64,000 bases of DNA from Psychrobacillus sp. FSL H8-0483 (GTDB lineage Bacteria; Bacillota; Bacilli; Bacillales_A; Planococcaceae), in the NCBI RefSeq assembly GCF_038637725.1, contig NZ_CP152052.1:603501-667500 (forward strand). Direction: 5' to 3'. The position numbers and the translations under genes are program-made. Below the pieces are notes generated by a model that saw only the letters and a list, made by a program, of their open reading frames with translations, did no database searches and was not told where the DNA came from. This document shows, piece after piece, positions 26,442 through 35,795 of the stretch (within the stretch, counting starts at the first letter, position 1; every line of letters starts with the position of its first letter).

Positions 26442-26821
26442 GGACAGCTCTCAGAATGTAGACAAACTCAATTTTGGGTGCATAGAGTTGAATGTAAATT
26501 CGGCAAGGACCACCACTTCGCTTTCCGTGGGCTTGGCTTCAGCCTCGGGCCAACACGAGGTTGGTCATGAAGGCGTTGCCGCAGGACGCGGCGTTCTTAG
26601 CCTTCGATCCTTTGTGCGTTCCTGTGGGGTCTTCTGCTCAAGCTGTTCCCACAGGAGTCTTCGTGGTGGTCCTTACCTTATAAACAATTCCTTATAGATA
26701 TGCACTATCCTTACTTTTAATTATATAAAGCAACCACTTTAGGAGTATTTATTATTATTCATAACCGTTTAAAAAAATACTTTTGTCGTTAAGCTGAGAG
26801 CTATCCAATAAGGACAGCTCT
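26427..26821. repeat. GC-rich mosaic element 4 flanked by an exact 25-bp duplication of the ywgA terminator hairpin
   Basis: The hairpin AGAGCTATCC-AATAA-GGACAGCTCT occurs at 26427-26451, overlapping the ywgA stop codon, and again, identical, at 26797-26821, where the T run of a working terminator follows. Between them: AGAATGTAGACAAACTC, then a GC-rich core (about 26500-26690) with CCGTGGGCTTGGC, GGCCAACACGAGGTTGGTCA, GCGTTGCCGCAGGACGCGGC and CCCACAGGAGTCTTCGT (mosaic modules on the minus strand), then AT-rich sequence. Confidence 0.85.
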
Positions 26822-27113
26822 TTCTTTTTTTAAAATAAGAAAGCCTACTAAGAACTCAGTGTTATGGTTGGTATAAATACATGTAAGAAAAGTATTTCTC
26901 CCTAGTTTATGATACTTGTAAACAGAGCAAACGACAGAAAAATAGATAGCATTTATCTTATAAATCGGTACTAGAGCTCCCGAAGTTGCATCTTCGGGAG
27001 CCTCCAACATGAGTAAGAAAGTATTTATTCTCTCGTTATCAAAAACAGCACTAACAAATCTGTTTTCTAAAGTTGCAGGAGGGCGACGGAAGGGAAAAGC
27101 CACAAGATTACCG
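26822..27113. other. Gene-free interval, no function assigned
   Basis: T-rich terminator tail, then AT-rich sequence with one notable hairpin, GCTCCCGAAG / CTTCGGGAGC (about 26975-27001). A 100-codon open frame on the minus strand is not convincing as a gene. Confidence 0.5.
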
Positions 27114-27160
27114 AAAAAGGAGAGGAGGATCGTGACTAGTCACAATCCTCCTCTCCTAAA
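27114..27160 (-). terminator. Very strong hairpin, probable terminator of the tautomerase gene
   Basis: Arms GGAGAGGAGGAT (27119-27130) and ATCCTCCTCTCC (27145-27156) enclose a second perfect dyad GTGACTAGTCAC. The minus-strand transcript ends in five T. It lies about 110 bp beyond the tautomerase stop. Confidence 0.72.
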
Positions 27161-27266
27161 AATCGCTCGGTGATGGTGTAGCTAGTGTCCATTCCAATGC
27201 AATCCGGAAACGTCTGAAACAGGTATTGCTCTTAAAGTGCGCGATTAGTGGCTTTTCTTACAAATA

Positions 27267-27452
27267 TTACTTATCACTGAAACGTGTGCCAGCTACTGCG
27301 TAATGATTTTTAGGCATTTCTTCGATGAATACTACGACATTTTCAATTGGAGCATTAGTCGTTTCTACTACTGCTGCAGTCACTTTCTCAACTAAGGCTT
27401 TTTTTTGCTCTTCAGTACGGCCTTCTAACATTTTTACTGTTACGTATGGCAT
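27267..27452 (-). CDS. 4-oxalocrotonate tautomerase family protein
   Basis: 61 aa, MPYVTVKMLEGRTEEQKKAL, the full length of the small tautomerase family; Pro1 after methionine removal is the catalytic base, and the conserved arginine is in GRTEEQK. EMPKNHYAVAGTRFSDK matches the YwhB-type C-terminus. The physiological substrate is uncertain. The neighbouring ywhD is divergent, as in B. subtilis. Confidence 0.92.
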   Translation of the reverse strand: MPYVTVKMLEGRTEEQKKALVEKVTAAVVETTNAPIENVVVFIEEMPKNHYAVAGTRFSDK

Positions 27453-27519
27453 TTCATTTCCTCCTTTAGTGAAATTATCTGTATACTAGATATCATAACA
27501 GAACGGAGGGAACAATCGA

Positions 27520-28038
27520 ATGACAAATGAAGAAAAACCGAAACAAAAAATGGGATTCACCATAATAAAAAATGATCCGACGGACGGACACAAAGGCTTT
27601 GGCATTGGAGCTTTATCTCTAGAGAACGTGTCTCCAGTCATTATTGATATAGAAGAAGGTATTGCAAAAGTAGAGATTGGTGCGATGCATGCAAGAAGTG
27701 ATACAGAGCGTGGCATTAAATTTACTACGAACCGAGAAGATTCAGAAGGTGGAAAACCTTATTGGCTCGTTTGGGTGACAATTGACCACAAGGTAGATGG
27801 TCCTTACTATGCGGGCGTTACTGCTTGTGAAATGGTCGTAAATCGAGAAAAACGTCGAGGCTTTAAAATACTTGCGGATCATGTAAATCGAATGGACAAA
27901 TCAATGAAGCGTCAAATTTTAGTTGATTTTATGGACGAACGTTCTAAAAATATTTTAAGTGATTTTCTGCAATCTCATAATCGAGAAATGTGGGCTAGAA
28001 GCGACGAGAAGCTACATAATGACTTGAATGCTAAATAA
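27520..28038 (+). CDS. ywhD: YwhD-family protein
   Basis: 172 aa, MTNEEKPKQKMGFTIIKNDP with CGGAGGGAAC upstream. Conserved segments include GHKGFGIGALSLENVSPVII, AMHARSDTERGIKF and WLVWVTIDH. The function is unknown; it is a conserved soluble protein of Bacillales, near the tautomerase gene as in B. subtilis. Confidence 0.9.
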   Translation: MTNEEKPKQKMGFTIIKNDPTDGHKGFGIGALSLENVSPVIIDIEEGIAKVEIGAMHARSDTERGIKFTTNREDSEGGKPYWLVWVTIDHKVDGPYYAGVTACEMVVNREKRRGFKILADHVNRMDKSMKRQILVDFMDERSKNILSDFLQSHNREMWARSDEKLHNDLNAK

Positions 28039-28226
28039 AAAAATAGCCATAACTCAATATAGTCTGTTTAAGTGGTTGAATTAATCTTTAAAAGAAAGTA
28101 CAATTTACTTAAAGCTTACTTCACAGTAATGCTAGGACACTTAGTTAAACAAGTAAGTAGAGATGTGGAAGAATTGCGACAACCCAATCCAATAATTGCA
28201 TACTTTTTGCAGAACGCGACACTAAG

Positions 28227-28272
28227 AAAAAGCTTTCTATTACCTAATTTAGGTACTAGAAAGCTTTTTATA
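28227..28272. terminator. Bidirectional terminator between ywhD and pbpG
   Basis: AAAAAGCTTTCTA / TAGAAAGCTTTTT with an inner TACCTAA / TTAGGTA extension. The 28039-28226 interval before it holds no convincing gene. Confidence 0.85.
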
Positions 28273-28297
28273 TTATGGAAAAAATTGATTTTTGAAT

Positions 28298-28411
28298 TTG
28301 GTCTCGGTTTGACGGGAGTTGGTCTTGCTTTCAGACGAATTGGTCTCGGTTTCCAAGGAATTAGTCTCGATTGACGCTAATTTGGTCTCATTCATCCATT
28401 TATTGGAATGC
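28298..28411 (+). repeat. 21-bp-period element B, five units
   Basis: Units begin at 28298, 28319, 28340, 28361 and 28382, exactly 21 bp apart: TTGGTCTCGGTT, TTGGTCTTGCTT, TTGGTCTCGGTT, TTAGTCTCGATT, TTGGTCTCATTC, each followed by about nine variable bases. The tail CATCCATTTATTGGAATGCA differs from that of other elements but resembles CATCCATTTACTGGGGGAGG near 32751. It lies between the convergent genes ywhD and pbpG. Confidence 0.85.
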
Positions 28412-28454
28412 AAATGGAGAGTTTTACCGCGCGAAAAGCGCATTCTTCCAATAT

Positions 28455-30524
28455 TTATTCTCCAAAGAACGAGAACGGGAAAATGGACCAATTATCTTCT
28501 TCGGGATCGCTTTCTTCAAATGTGTGCTGCTTTAAGCTTGGATCTGTGCACAGTTTTGTAGGGACATCTTTTTCTTTTAAATATATTAGACGCTGTTTTT
28601 CGCAAGCAGAGGTAGCTATTCCACCTGTTTTAATATCGACAATGACTCCACGAACGCCAGGTGGGGCAATAAATGGTTCTACAGGCAAACCTCGATGAAC
28701 AGATTCCATAAATTCAATCCATACTTGCTTCGTCACTTGCTTTGCTTCCGCATCACTCACTTGTTTTCCTTGGTCATACCCGTTCCAAACACCTGCAGTC
28801 AGCTGAGGAGAGAATCCAACTAAATATTGATCGGAAATAGTAGTCCCAGATTTTGCAGCATATGGTCGTGTTTGTTTGGCACGAATACTAATTCCAGTTG
28901 AAGGGGAATAGTCATTGAAAATTGGATCAAACATGCCAGTAAGCAAATGAGACAACAAAAAGGCATCTTGTTCCTGCATTACCACTTTATCTTTCACTTT
29001 TTCTTTCTGCACATCATACAAGGTATTGCCGTCATTATCTGTAATTTTCGTAATATAAGTTGGTTTTTTCTGAATTCCTTTTGCAGAAATCGTATTGTAT
29101 GCTTTTGTCATGTCAAAAAGGGAAACTTCTGATGTGCCAAGTGCTGTCGCAGGCGTATCATCAATTTTCATTTTAATATCAAATCGTTCAATGAGTTGTT
29201 GAAACGGTTTGTATCCAATATGTTCTAATGTTTTGACTGCATAAATATTATCCGAAATTGCAAGGGCTTGTGCCATCGAGATCGGATTTTCAGCAAATTC
29301 TCCGTTTACATTTTTTGGTTCATATTCTCTCCGCCCATTATCATAAGTGAAAATAGTTCGTTCGCTTTTCAAATACGTAAGGGGAGAGAATCCATTTTCC
29401 AGTGCTGCGCCATATAACAATGGTTTTATGATAGATCCTGGCTGCCTTTTTGCTTGAGTCACACGATTAAATGGACTTGTAGAGAAATCTCTACCACCAA
29501 CCATTGCTGTCACATAGCCCGTTCTCGGTTCCATACTGATAAAACCAATTTGTAACTCTCCTTCTGGCATCCATTTTTGAATGGTTTCTTCTGCAGCCTG
29601 CTGATGCTTTTTATTTAAAGTAGTGGTAATTGTCCAACCACCTTCTTCAATTCGATGACCTTTTTCTTTAATGATTTGCGATGCTTCTTTCCATACCTCT
29701 TCTAAAAAATATGGAGCTGTTTTTTTCGTTACAACAGAATCTTCCGTTTTTAATACGAAATTTTCCTCCATTGCACGTTCCTTCTGCTCGGCGGTTATAA
29801 ATTGTTGATTGTTCATTAATGTCAAAATTAATTGTTGACGATTTTTTGCTTTTTCTTCATTCACTAATGGAGAATAATGAGTAGGTCCTTTAGGAATTCC
29901 CATTAGTAATGCTGATTCCGCTAGAGTAAGAGATTTCGCGCTCTTACCATAATAAAACCTACTTGCTGCTTCGACTCCGTACATTCCGTGTCCGAAGTAA
30001 ACTGTATTTAAATATCCTTCTAGTAATTCCTCCTTTTCATAAAAAATTTCTAACCGGTAAGCGTACAATGCTTCATTTAATTTTCGAGTCCAAGTCTTAT
30101 CATGTGTTAAAAATAGATTCCGAGCGTATTGCTGTGTAATTGTACTTGCACCCTCTACTTTTTTTCCTGCTTTTACATCCTTTAAAAGTGCAGAAGCGAT
30201 TCGGGTGTAATCAAATCCATGATGTTCATAAAATTCCTGGTCTTCTACTGCAATTGTGGCCTGCGGTATGAATGGTGAGATTTCGTCTAGAGATACCCAA
30301 TAGCGTCGCTGCTCCTCAAATCGGTCACCGATGACATTCCCTTGATTATCTAAAAATACAGAGGAGATGGGTACCTGTATAATAGGCGCACCAACGATTT
30401 GTGCATATATGCGAAGCGTTACAAACGCACTAAAAAAGGCACAGCTAGCAACAATACTTAGTAGAAAAACCCTTTTCATGCGTTTGGATCGTGTGGTTTT
30501 TTTTCTGTATTGTGCGCGCCTCAT
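28455..30524 (-). CDS. pbpG: Class A penicillin-binding protein (YwhE/PbpG type)
   Basis: 689 aa. A short basic cytoplasmic tail and one membrane anchor (about residues 18-40) are followed by a GT51 glycosyltransferase domain (AVEDQEFYEHHGFDYTRIAS; EGASTITQQYARNLF) and a transpeptidase domain with SxxK in RQPGSIIKPLLY, SDN in ALAISDNIYAVK and KSGTT. It polymerises and crosslinks peptidoglycan. B. subtilis pbpG is a sporulation-expressed class A PBP in the same neighbourhood. The start is preceded by GGGGAGATATT. Confidence 0.92.
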   Translation of the reverse strand: MRRAQYRKKTTRSKRMKRVFLLSIVASCAFFSAFVTLRIYAQIVGAPIIQVPISSVFLDNQGNVIGDRFEEQRRYWVSLDEISPFIPQATIAVEDQEFYEHHGFDYTRIASALLKDVKAGKKVEGASTITQQYARNLFLTHDKTWTRKLNEALYAYRLEIFYEKEELLEGYLNTVYFGHGMYGVEAASRFYYGKSAKSLTLAESALLMGIPKGPTHYSPLVNEEKAKNRQQLILTLMNNQQFITAEQKERAMEENFVLKTEDSVVTKKTAPYFLEEVWKEASQIIKEKGHRIEEGGWTITTTLNKKHQQAAEETIQKWMPEGELQIGFISMEPRTGYVTAMVGGRDFSTSPFNRVTQAKRQPGSIIKPLLYGAALENGFSPLTYLKSERTIFTYDNGRREYEPKNVNGEFAENPISMAQALAISDNIYAVKTLEHIGYKPFQQLIERFDIKMKIDDTPATALGTSEVSLFDMTKAYNTISAKGIQKKPTYITKITDNDGNTLYDVQKEKVKDKVVMQEQDAFLLSHLLTGMFDPIFNDYSPSTGISIRAKQTRPYAAKSGTTISDQYLVGFSPQLTAGVWNGYDQGKQVSDAEAKQVTKQVWIEFMESVHRGLPVEPFIAPPGVRGVIVDIKTGGIATSACEKQRLIYLKEKDVPTKLCTDPSLKQHTFEESDPEEDNWSIFPFSFFGE

Positions 30525-30693
30525 AATATCTCCCCAGTTCTAATTGATGTTTTCATTAGTATGAGAACAATAGATTCAAATTAAACGGAAAAAGAAAAAA
30601 CTATTGCACTTTCGTCAAAAACCTCTATACTTTCTTTGTATTTAATTTTTTGATACATTACACTTAAATCATATTGGTAAGGGAGATAGATAC

Positions 30694-31527
30694 ATGGCTG
30701 GGTTTTGGTTTACGGAAAAACAAACCGAGAATTTTGGCATCACAATGAAGGTAAATCGTACACTTCATACAGAGCAAACGGATTTTCAACTGTTAGAAAT
30801 GGCAGAAACAGAAGAGTGGGGGAATATGCTCTTTTTAGACGGAATGGTAATGACGTCACAAAAAGATGAGTTTGTGTACCATGAAATGGTTGCGCACGTT
30901 CCTTTATTTACACATCCAAATCCTGAGAACGTTTTAGTTGTTGGTGGAGGAGACGGTGGAGTAATTCGTGAGATTATGAAGCATCCAAAAGTGAAAAAAG
31001 CAACACTTGTTGACATAGATGGAAAAGTTATCGAGTATTCGAAGATTTATTTACCAGAAATTGCATGTGAGTTAGAAAACCCACGTGTGGACGTTCAAGT
31101 TGGCGACGGCTTCATGCATATCGCACAGTCAGAAAACGAATACGATGTAATCATGGTAGACTCTACTGAACCAGTTGGACCAGCTGTGAATTTATTTACA
31201 AAAGGTTTCTATGCTGGAATTTCAAAAGCATTAAAAGAAGATGGTATCTTCGTTGCACAATCGGACAACCCTTGGTTCAAAGCAGATTTAATCCGCCAAG
31301 TACAAAAGGACGTAAAAGAAATTTTCCCAATTACAAATATGTACTTGGCTAATATTCCAACGTATCCAAGTGGACTTTGGTGCTTCACGATTGGTTCGAA
31401 AAAATACGATCCACTTCAAGTTCCGGACGAGCAATTCTTTGATATTGAAACAAAATATTATACAAAAGAGCTTCACAAAGCTGCATTCGTATTACCGAAA
31501 TTTGTGAAAGACTTAGCAGGAGAATAG
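30694..31527 (+). CDS. speE: Spermidine synthase
   Basis: 277 aa aminopropyltransferase. The MTA/decarboxy-SAM site is [20 protein letters not shown], with catalytic [10 protein letters not shown] and the N-terminal gate [16 protein letters not shown]. It makes spermidine from putrescine and decarboxylated SAM. Co-transcribed with speB 4 bp downstream; the pair is the B. subtilis speE-speB operon. TAAGGGAG precedes the ATG. Confidence 0.97.
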   Translation: MAGFWFTEKQTENFGITMKVNRTLHTEQTDFQLLEMAETEEWGNMLFLDGMVMTSQKDEFVYHEMVAHVPLFTHPNPENVLVVGGGDGGVIREIMKHPKVKKATLVDIDGKVIEYSKIYLPEIACELENPRVDVQVGDGFMHIAQSENEYDVIMVDSTEPVGPAVNLFTKGFYAGISKALKEDGIFVAQSDNPWFKADLIRQVQKDVKEIFPITNMYLANIPTYPSGLWCFTIGSKKYDPLQVPDEQFFDIETKYYTKELHKAAFVLPKFVKDLAGE

Positions 31528-31531
31528 GCCG

Positions 31532-32404
31532 ATGAGATTTGATGAAGCTTATTCAGGAAATGTATTTATTAAAAGCAAGCAAAATTACGAAGAAGCACAA
31601 GCGGTGATTTACGGTATGCCAATGGACTGGACAGTAAGCTATCGTCCAGGTTCACGCTTTGGCCCGCAGCGCATTCGTGAAGTATCAATTGGTTTAGAGG
31701 AATATAGCCCGTATTTAGACCGCGAGCTAGATGATGTGAACTATTTTGATGCTGGTGATATTCCGCTTCCTTTTGGTAATGCATCAAAAAGTTTGGATGT
31801 AATTGCAGATTTTATTCGTCAATTGATGCAAGATGGGAAAATTCCTGTTGGTATGGGTGGCGAACACTTAGTGTCTTGGCCTGTTATGAAAACAGTGGCA
31901 GACAACTATAAAGATCTTGCGATTATTCATATGGATGCGCATACGGATTTACGCGTGGAATACGAAGGAGAGCCGCTTTCTCACTCCACTCCGATTCGTA
32001 AAATTGCCGAATACATTGGTCCGAAAAACGTCTATTCATTCGGAATTCGTTCTGGAATGAAAGAAGAGTTTGACTGGGCAAAAGAAAACGGTATGCAAAT
32101 TGCCAAATTTGAAGTATTGGAGCCTTTGAAAGAAGTGCTTCCAACTCTAGCAGGTCGACCAGTTTATGTCACAATCGACATCGACGTGTTAGATCCTGCA
32201 CATGCACCTGGAACTGGAACAGTAGACTGTGGCGGTATTACAAGCCGTGAACTACTAGCTTCTATCCATGCAATCGCAAACTCGGGAGTAAACGTTGTTG
32301 GCTTCGACTTAGTCGAAGTTGCACCAATTTATGATTCATCTGAACAGACTGCTAATACAGCTAGCAAATTGCTTAGAGAAATGATACTTGGTTGGGTTAA
32401 ATAA
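31532..32404 (+). CDS. speB: Agmatinase
   Basis: 290 aa ureohydrolase with the binuclear Mn ligands in GMGGEHLVSWP, IIHMDAHTDLRVEY and TIDIDVLDPAHAPGTGT. It hydrolyses agmatine to putrescine and urea, supplying SpeE. Its start sits 4 bp after the speE stop, so the pair is translationally linked. Confidence 0.97.
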   Translation: MRFDEAYSGNVFIKSKQNYEEAQAVIYGMPMDWTVSYRPGSRFGPQRIREVSIGLEEYSPYLDRELDDVNYFDAGDIPLPFGNASKSLDVIADFIRQLMQDGKIPVGMGGEHLVSWPVMKTVADNYKDLAIIHMDAHTDLRVEYEGEPLSHSTPIRKIAEYIGPKNVYSFGIRSGMKEEFDWAKENGMQIAKFEVLEPLKEVLPTLAGRPVYVTIDIDVLDPAHAPGTGTVDCGGITSRELLASIHAIANSGVNVVGFDLVEVAPIYDSSEQTANTASKLLREMILGWVK

Positions 32405-32406
32405 TA

Positions 32407-32445
32407 AGCGTGATGTCCTTAAATGGGCATTACGTTTTTTTGTTT
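32407..32445 (+). terminator. Intrinsic terminator after speB
   Basis: GCGTGATGTCC / GGGCATTACG hairpin followed by TTTTTTTGTTTTT. Confidence 0.83.
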
Positions 32446-32580
32446 TTCAGGATCCAGTCAGAAAAGCCGCTGTAGGATAGTCTCTAAATGCTCTCGCATA
32501 GCTGTAGATTCCTCTCGTATGCACTAAATTACTCTTAAAACCAAGGTATCTCACTTCAAGTAAACTTATTAATGTGAAAT

Positions 32581-32711
32581 TTGGTCTCGGTTATGGCGAA
32601 ATTGGTCTCGCTTGTCGAAAAATGGTTGCGGTTAGGATTGAAATGGTCTCTGTTAGCATAAAAATAGTCTCATTAAGACGTATCTTAACTAATAATGTAT
32701 AATAATTCCAA
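32581..32711 (+). repeat. 21-bp-period element C, five units plus conserved tail
   Basis: Units TTGGTCTCGGTT (32581), TTGGTCTCGCTT, ATGGTTGCGGTT, ATGGTCTCTGTT and ATAGTCTCATTA are spaced 21, 20, 21 and 21 bp. The tail TAAGACGTATCTTAACTAAT and AATGTATAATAATTCC matches elements A, D and E. No hairpin end is recognisable here. It lies between speB and ywiB. Confidence 0.83.
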
Positions 32712-32972
32712 ATTATAAATAACCAAAAAGAGTAAAATCATTTCGTCCATCCATTTACTGGGGGAGGATTGCAATGTTATAATAGATTCCTTTTTGATTA
32801 GTTGTCACACAAGCAAACTTTAAGATATAATGTGAAGGTTATAGTAAAACACGGTGAAAAATTGTTATATATTCATGCACCATATAAAAAAGTGCTTACT
32901 AATCGTTTATTATTAACGATTATTTTTTAATGACGTAAATTAACTATGAAAATGCTCTAAAGGGTGAAGTCA
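32712..32972 (+). other. AT-rich leader region before ywiB
   Basis: Contains TTTAAGATATAATG (possible -10 at about 32824-32832) and a weak AATCGTT / AACGATT hairpin with a T run (32901-32928). Nothing else is recognisable. Confidence 0.4.
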
Positions 32973-33392
32973 ATGTCTCAACCACTAAAGAAATCAGTCA
33001 ATGTTCGTTTATTATCAACAATAAAACATCCAGACATTGCAAAAGAATCATTTGATATGCAAACGACAGGTGTTCTAACTTTAAAAGGAGAGCAGCCTTA
33101 TTTAGTTTATGAAGAAGTGCAAAATGAGAAGGCAGTTCGAACAACCGTAAAGTTAGATAATAATTCCGCTTTAATCTTACGCAGCGGTGGAGTGAAAATG
33201 CGTTTGCCATTTCAACTAGGTGAGCTTCAAACAGGAAGCTATGACACGGGATATGGCACAATGATGATTACAACAAATACAACGCAACTGCAATTCGAAG
33301 ATGGCCATTTTCAAGTGGAATACGAATTGCTTATAAACGAAGAAGTTGCTGGTACATATACATTAGAACTAATTTATACGGAGGCGAAGTAA
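32973..33392 (+). CDS. ywiB: YwiB-family protein (DUF1934)
   Basis: 139 aa. The ATG at 32973 is preferred (AAAGGGTG upstream); a GTG 9 bp earlier lies in the ribosome binding site. It is a beta-rich, lipocalin-like DUF1934 protein: KSVNVRLLSTIKHPD, YLVYEEVQNEKAVRTTVKLD and GSYDTGYGTMMITTNT. The function is unknown. The stop is directly followed by the argS start, as in B. subtilis. Confidence 0.88.
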   Translation: MSQPLKKSVNVRLLSTIKHPDIAKESFDMQTTGVLTLKGEQPYLVYEEVQNEKAVRTTVKLDNNSALILRSGGVKMRLPFQLGELQTGSYDTGYGTMMITTNTTQLQFEDGHFQVEYELLINEEVAGTYTLELIYTEAK

Positions 33393-35060
33393 ATGAACGC
33401 AGTAGAAAAAGTACAACAATCGATTAAAACAGCTTTACAACAAGCTGTTTTAAAGGCGGAACTTGTAACAGAAGAGCAAATTCCTTCTATCCATTTAGAA
33501 ACACCGAAAGATAAAGCAAACGGTGACTATGCAACTAATATTGCGATGCAGCTGACTAAGCTTGCGAGAAAAAATCCTCGTCAAATCGCGGAAGCAATTG
33601 TAGCAACCCTTGATATGTCAGGAACAATGATGGAGAAAATTGACATCGCAGGACCTGGATTTATGAATATTACCGTTCGTAAAGATTATTTACAAGAAGT
33701 AATTAAAGCCGTACTAACAGAAGAAGAAAAATACGGACGTACGAACTCAGGAGAAGGAGAAAAAATTCAAGTAGAGTTTGTTTCTGCCAATCCAACTGGT
33801 GATTTACATTTAGGGCATGCACGCGGGGCATCTGTTGGGGATTCATTATGTAACGTCTTGGACTTTGCTGGATACGACGTAGCTCGTGAATATTATATAA
33901 ATGATGCTGGTAATCAAATCCACAATTTAGCTGTTTCGATTGAAGTACGCTATTTTGAAGCATTAGGTTTAGAAAAAGAAATGCCAGAAGACGGATACCG
34001 TGGGCAAGATATTATCGATATCGCAGCAAATCTTGTAAAAGAGCATGGCGATAAATTTGTTCAAGTGTCGGATGAAGAGCGTTACAAAGCATTCCGTGCA
34101 CATGGGTTAAAAGTTGAGCTTGCGAAGCTACAAAAAGACTTAGCGGATTTCCGTGTTGGCTTTGATAACTGGTTTTCTGAAACTTCATTATACGAAGATG
34201 GTAAAATCGATGTAGCATTAAATAAATTGCGTGCGAATGGTCATATCTTTGAAGAAGAGGGGGCAACATGGTTCCGTTCTACTACTTTTGGCGATGACAA
34301 AGACCGTGTATTGATCAAAGGCGACGGCTCTTTCACTTATTTATTACCAGACATCGCTTACCATGAAGATAAATTAGTTCGTGGTTTCGACCAATTGATC
34401 AATATTTGGGGAGCAGACCACCACGGGTATATCCCACGTATGAAAGCTGCTATTGAAGCACTTGGATACGAGCGTGAGAAATTAGAAGTATCCGTTATTC
34501 AAATGGTTCAATTGTATAAAGACGGCGAAAAAATGAAAATGAGTAAACGTACAGGGAAAGCTGTTACGATGCGCGAGCTTGTAGAGGAAGTTGGACTGGA
34601 TGCAGTTCGTTATTTCTTCGGTATGCGTTCGGGCGATTCACATATGGACTTTGATTTAGATTTAGCGGTTTCTCAGTCAAATGAAAACCCTGTGTATTAT
34701 GCACAATATGCCCATGCACGTATTTGCTCAATTCTACGTTCTGCTGAAACACAAGAGTTGAAAGCTTCAACGGATTCACTTGAGCTATTACAAAGTGAAA
34801 AAGAATTAGACTTATTGAAAAAAATCGGTGATTTCCCACAAGTCGTGGCAGATGCTGCAAAACTTCGTGCACCTCACCGTGTAGCAACTTATATTCAAGA
34901 ATTAGCTGCAACATTCCATAGCTTCTATAATGCGGATAAAGTTTTAGATGCAGAAAACGTAGCTCTAACAGAAGCGCGTCTTGCATTAGTTACATCTGCT
35001 CGTCAAACAATTGCAAACGCACTTCGTTTAATTGGTGTAAATGCTCCAGAGAAAATGTAA
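33393..35060 (+). CDS. argS: Arginyl-tRNA synthetase
   Basis: 555 aa class I synthetase. HIGH-type signature in [25 protein letters not shown]-type [12 protein letters not shown], and the C-terminal anticodon-binding domain with the DALR-like [12 protein letters not shown]. It charges tRNA(Arg). Directly coupled to ywiB (0 bp gap, GGAGGCG upstream of the ATG). Confidence 0.97.
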   Translation: MNAVEKVQQSIKTALQQAVLKAELVTEEQIPSIHLETPKDKANGDYATNIAMQLTKLARKNPRQIAEAIVATLDMSGTMMEKIDIAGPGFMNITVRKDYLQEVIKAVLTEEEKYGRTNSGEGEKIQVEFVSANPTGDLHLGHARGASVGDSLCNVLDFAGYDVAREYYINDAGNQIHNLAVSIEVRYFEALGLEKEMPEDGYRGQDIIDIAANLVKEHGDKFVQVSDEERYKAFRAHGLKVELAKLQKDLADFRVGFDNWFSETSLYEDGKIDVALNKLRANGHIFEEEGATWFRSTTFGDDKDRVLIKGDGSFTYLLPDIAYHEDKLVRGFDQLINIWGADHHGYIPRMKAAIEALGYEREKLEVSVIQMVQLYKDGEKMKMSKRTGKAVTMRELVEEVGLDAVRYFFGMRSGDSHMDFDLDLAVSQSNENPVYYAQYAHARICSILRSAETQELKASTDSLELLQSEKELDLLKKIGDFPQVVADAAKLRAPHRVATYIQELAATFHSFYNADKVLDAENVALTEARLALVTSARQTIANALRLIGVNAPEKM

Positions 35061-35104
35061 TATGTAGTATTAAAGGAGCTGTCCAATAAGCCCATAAATT
35101 GAAG

Positions 35105-35145
35105 CAGGTGTAGAAAAACGAGTCTTTTTCTACACCTGTTTTTTG
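35105..35145 (+). terminator. Intrinsic terminator after argS
   Basis: CAGGTGTAGAAAAA / TTTTTCTACACCTG stem, then TTTTTTG. Confidence 0.9.
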
Positions 35146-35179
35146 TATACTTTTTATTAAACTACTATTTTTGTTGGCA

Positions 35180-35355
35180 ATTGATTGTAGTGGAAGACGG
35201 CGACTCCAGCGGGAATAGCGTGAGCTGAAGGCCCCGCAGGAGCGAAAGCGACGAGGAGACTGAAGCCATGCCCGCGGAAAGCGTCCGTCTGGAACGGAAT
35301 CAATACATTGGAAAAGGGACAGTCTCTCAGTCACTATATGACTTTAGGGACAGCC
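35180..35355. repeat. GC-rich mosaic element 5 after argS
   Basis: Core GGCGACTCCAGCGGGAATAG, GGCCCCGCAGGAGCGAAAGC and GCCCGCGGAAAGCGTCCGTC. GAGCTGTCCAATAAG stands upstream (35075) and GGGACAGCCC plus eight T downstream (35341-35358), as if the element separated the arms of a terminator like the one at 26797. Confidence 0.75.
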
Positions 35356-35411
35356 CTTTTTTTTCTCGATGATGGCTTATAATAAAAAAGTTTCTCCATA
35401 ACATAGATGTG

Positions 35412-35478
35412 AATCGGTCGAATAACATCGCAATTTGGTCGAATAGTATTAATTATCGGTCAAATAATATAAAAACCT
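35412..35478 (+). repeat. Three-unit 21-bp-period variant (element H)
   Basis: ATCGGTCGAATA, TTTGGTCGAATA and ATCGGTCAAATA have their GGTC at 35416, 35437 and 35458, exactly 21 bp apart. Same geometry as elements A-G but a different conserved core (GGTCGAATA). It ends just before the B12-operon promoter. Confidence 0.7.
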
Positions 35479-35481
35479 CTG

Positions 35482-35508
35482 TCGACAACCATTAATTTAA
35501 GGTATAAT
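35482..35508 (+). promoter_or_regulatory. Probable promoter of the B12 salvage operon
   Basis: TCGACA (35482-35487), a 15-bp spacer and TATAAT (35503-35508). The -10 is perfect; the -35 and spacing are weak. Confidence 0.55.
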
Positions 35509-35529
35509 AAGTGCAATGCACAATACATA

Positions 35530-35700
35530 TTTTATTGCATAGAGGTGCTCAAGTTACGGATTACTTGAGTTAAAAGGGAAGCTGGTTAAAGTCCAGCGCG
35601 GTCCCGCCACTGTAAATGATACGGTTGTATCATGAGTCAGAAAACCTGCCTTTATGAAATTACACCCATTGCCTACGAGGATAGGTTTGGTGTAGATCGG
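35530..35700 (+). ncRNA. Cobalamin (adenosylcobalamin-type) riboswitch
   Basis: Class-defining conserved bases are present in order: AGAGGTGC, GGGAAGCTGG then AAAGTCCAGCGCGGTCCCGC, CACTGTAAATG, and the B12 box AGTCAGAAAACCTGCC (35635-35650). Further stems follow, including TACACC / GGTGTA. Binding of coenzyme B12 should repress the downstream operon. The paired terminator at 35739-35769 indicates transcriptional control. Confidence 0.95.
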
Positions 35701-35738
35701 CTTGGCCATTTTTTCCTCGCAGATTTATACCTATATCT

Positions 35739-35769
35739 ATCTCTCATTCTATGGATGGGAGATTTTTTG
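35739..35769 (+). terminator. Riboswitch expression-platform terminator
   Basis: ATCTCTCAT (35739-35747) pairs with ATGGGAGAT (35755-35763), followed by TTTTTTG. It lies between the aptamer and the btuF ribosome binding site (TTAGGAGGAATG). Confidence 0.85.
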
Positions 35770-35795
35770 TTGCAAAGAATTAGGAGGAATGACAA

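Noticed and set aside
26801-27103. 100-codon minus-strand frame with MAFPFRRPPATLENRF
   Set aside because: It spans a terminator tail and a hairpin, has no good ribosome binding site and biased composition; probably part of a repeat.
28072-28374. 100-codon plus-strand frame after ywhD
   Set aside because: GTG start without a ribosome binding site; it runs through the ywhD/pbpG terminator and into element B. A gene remnant cannot be excluded.
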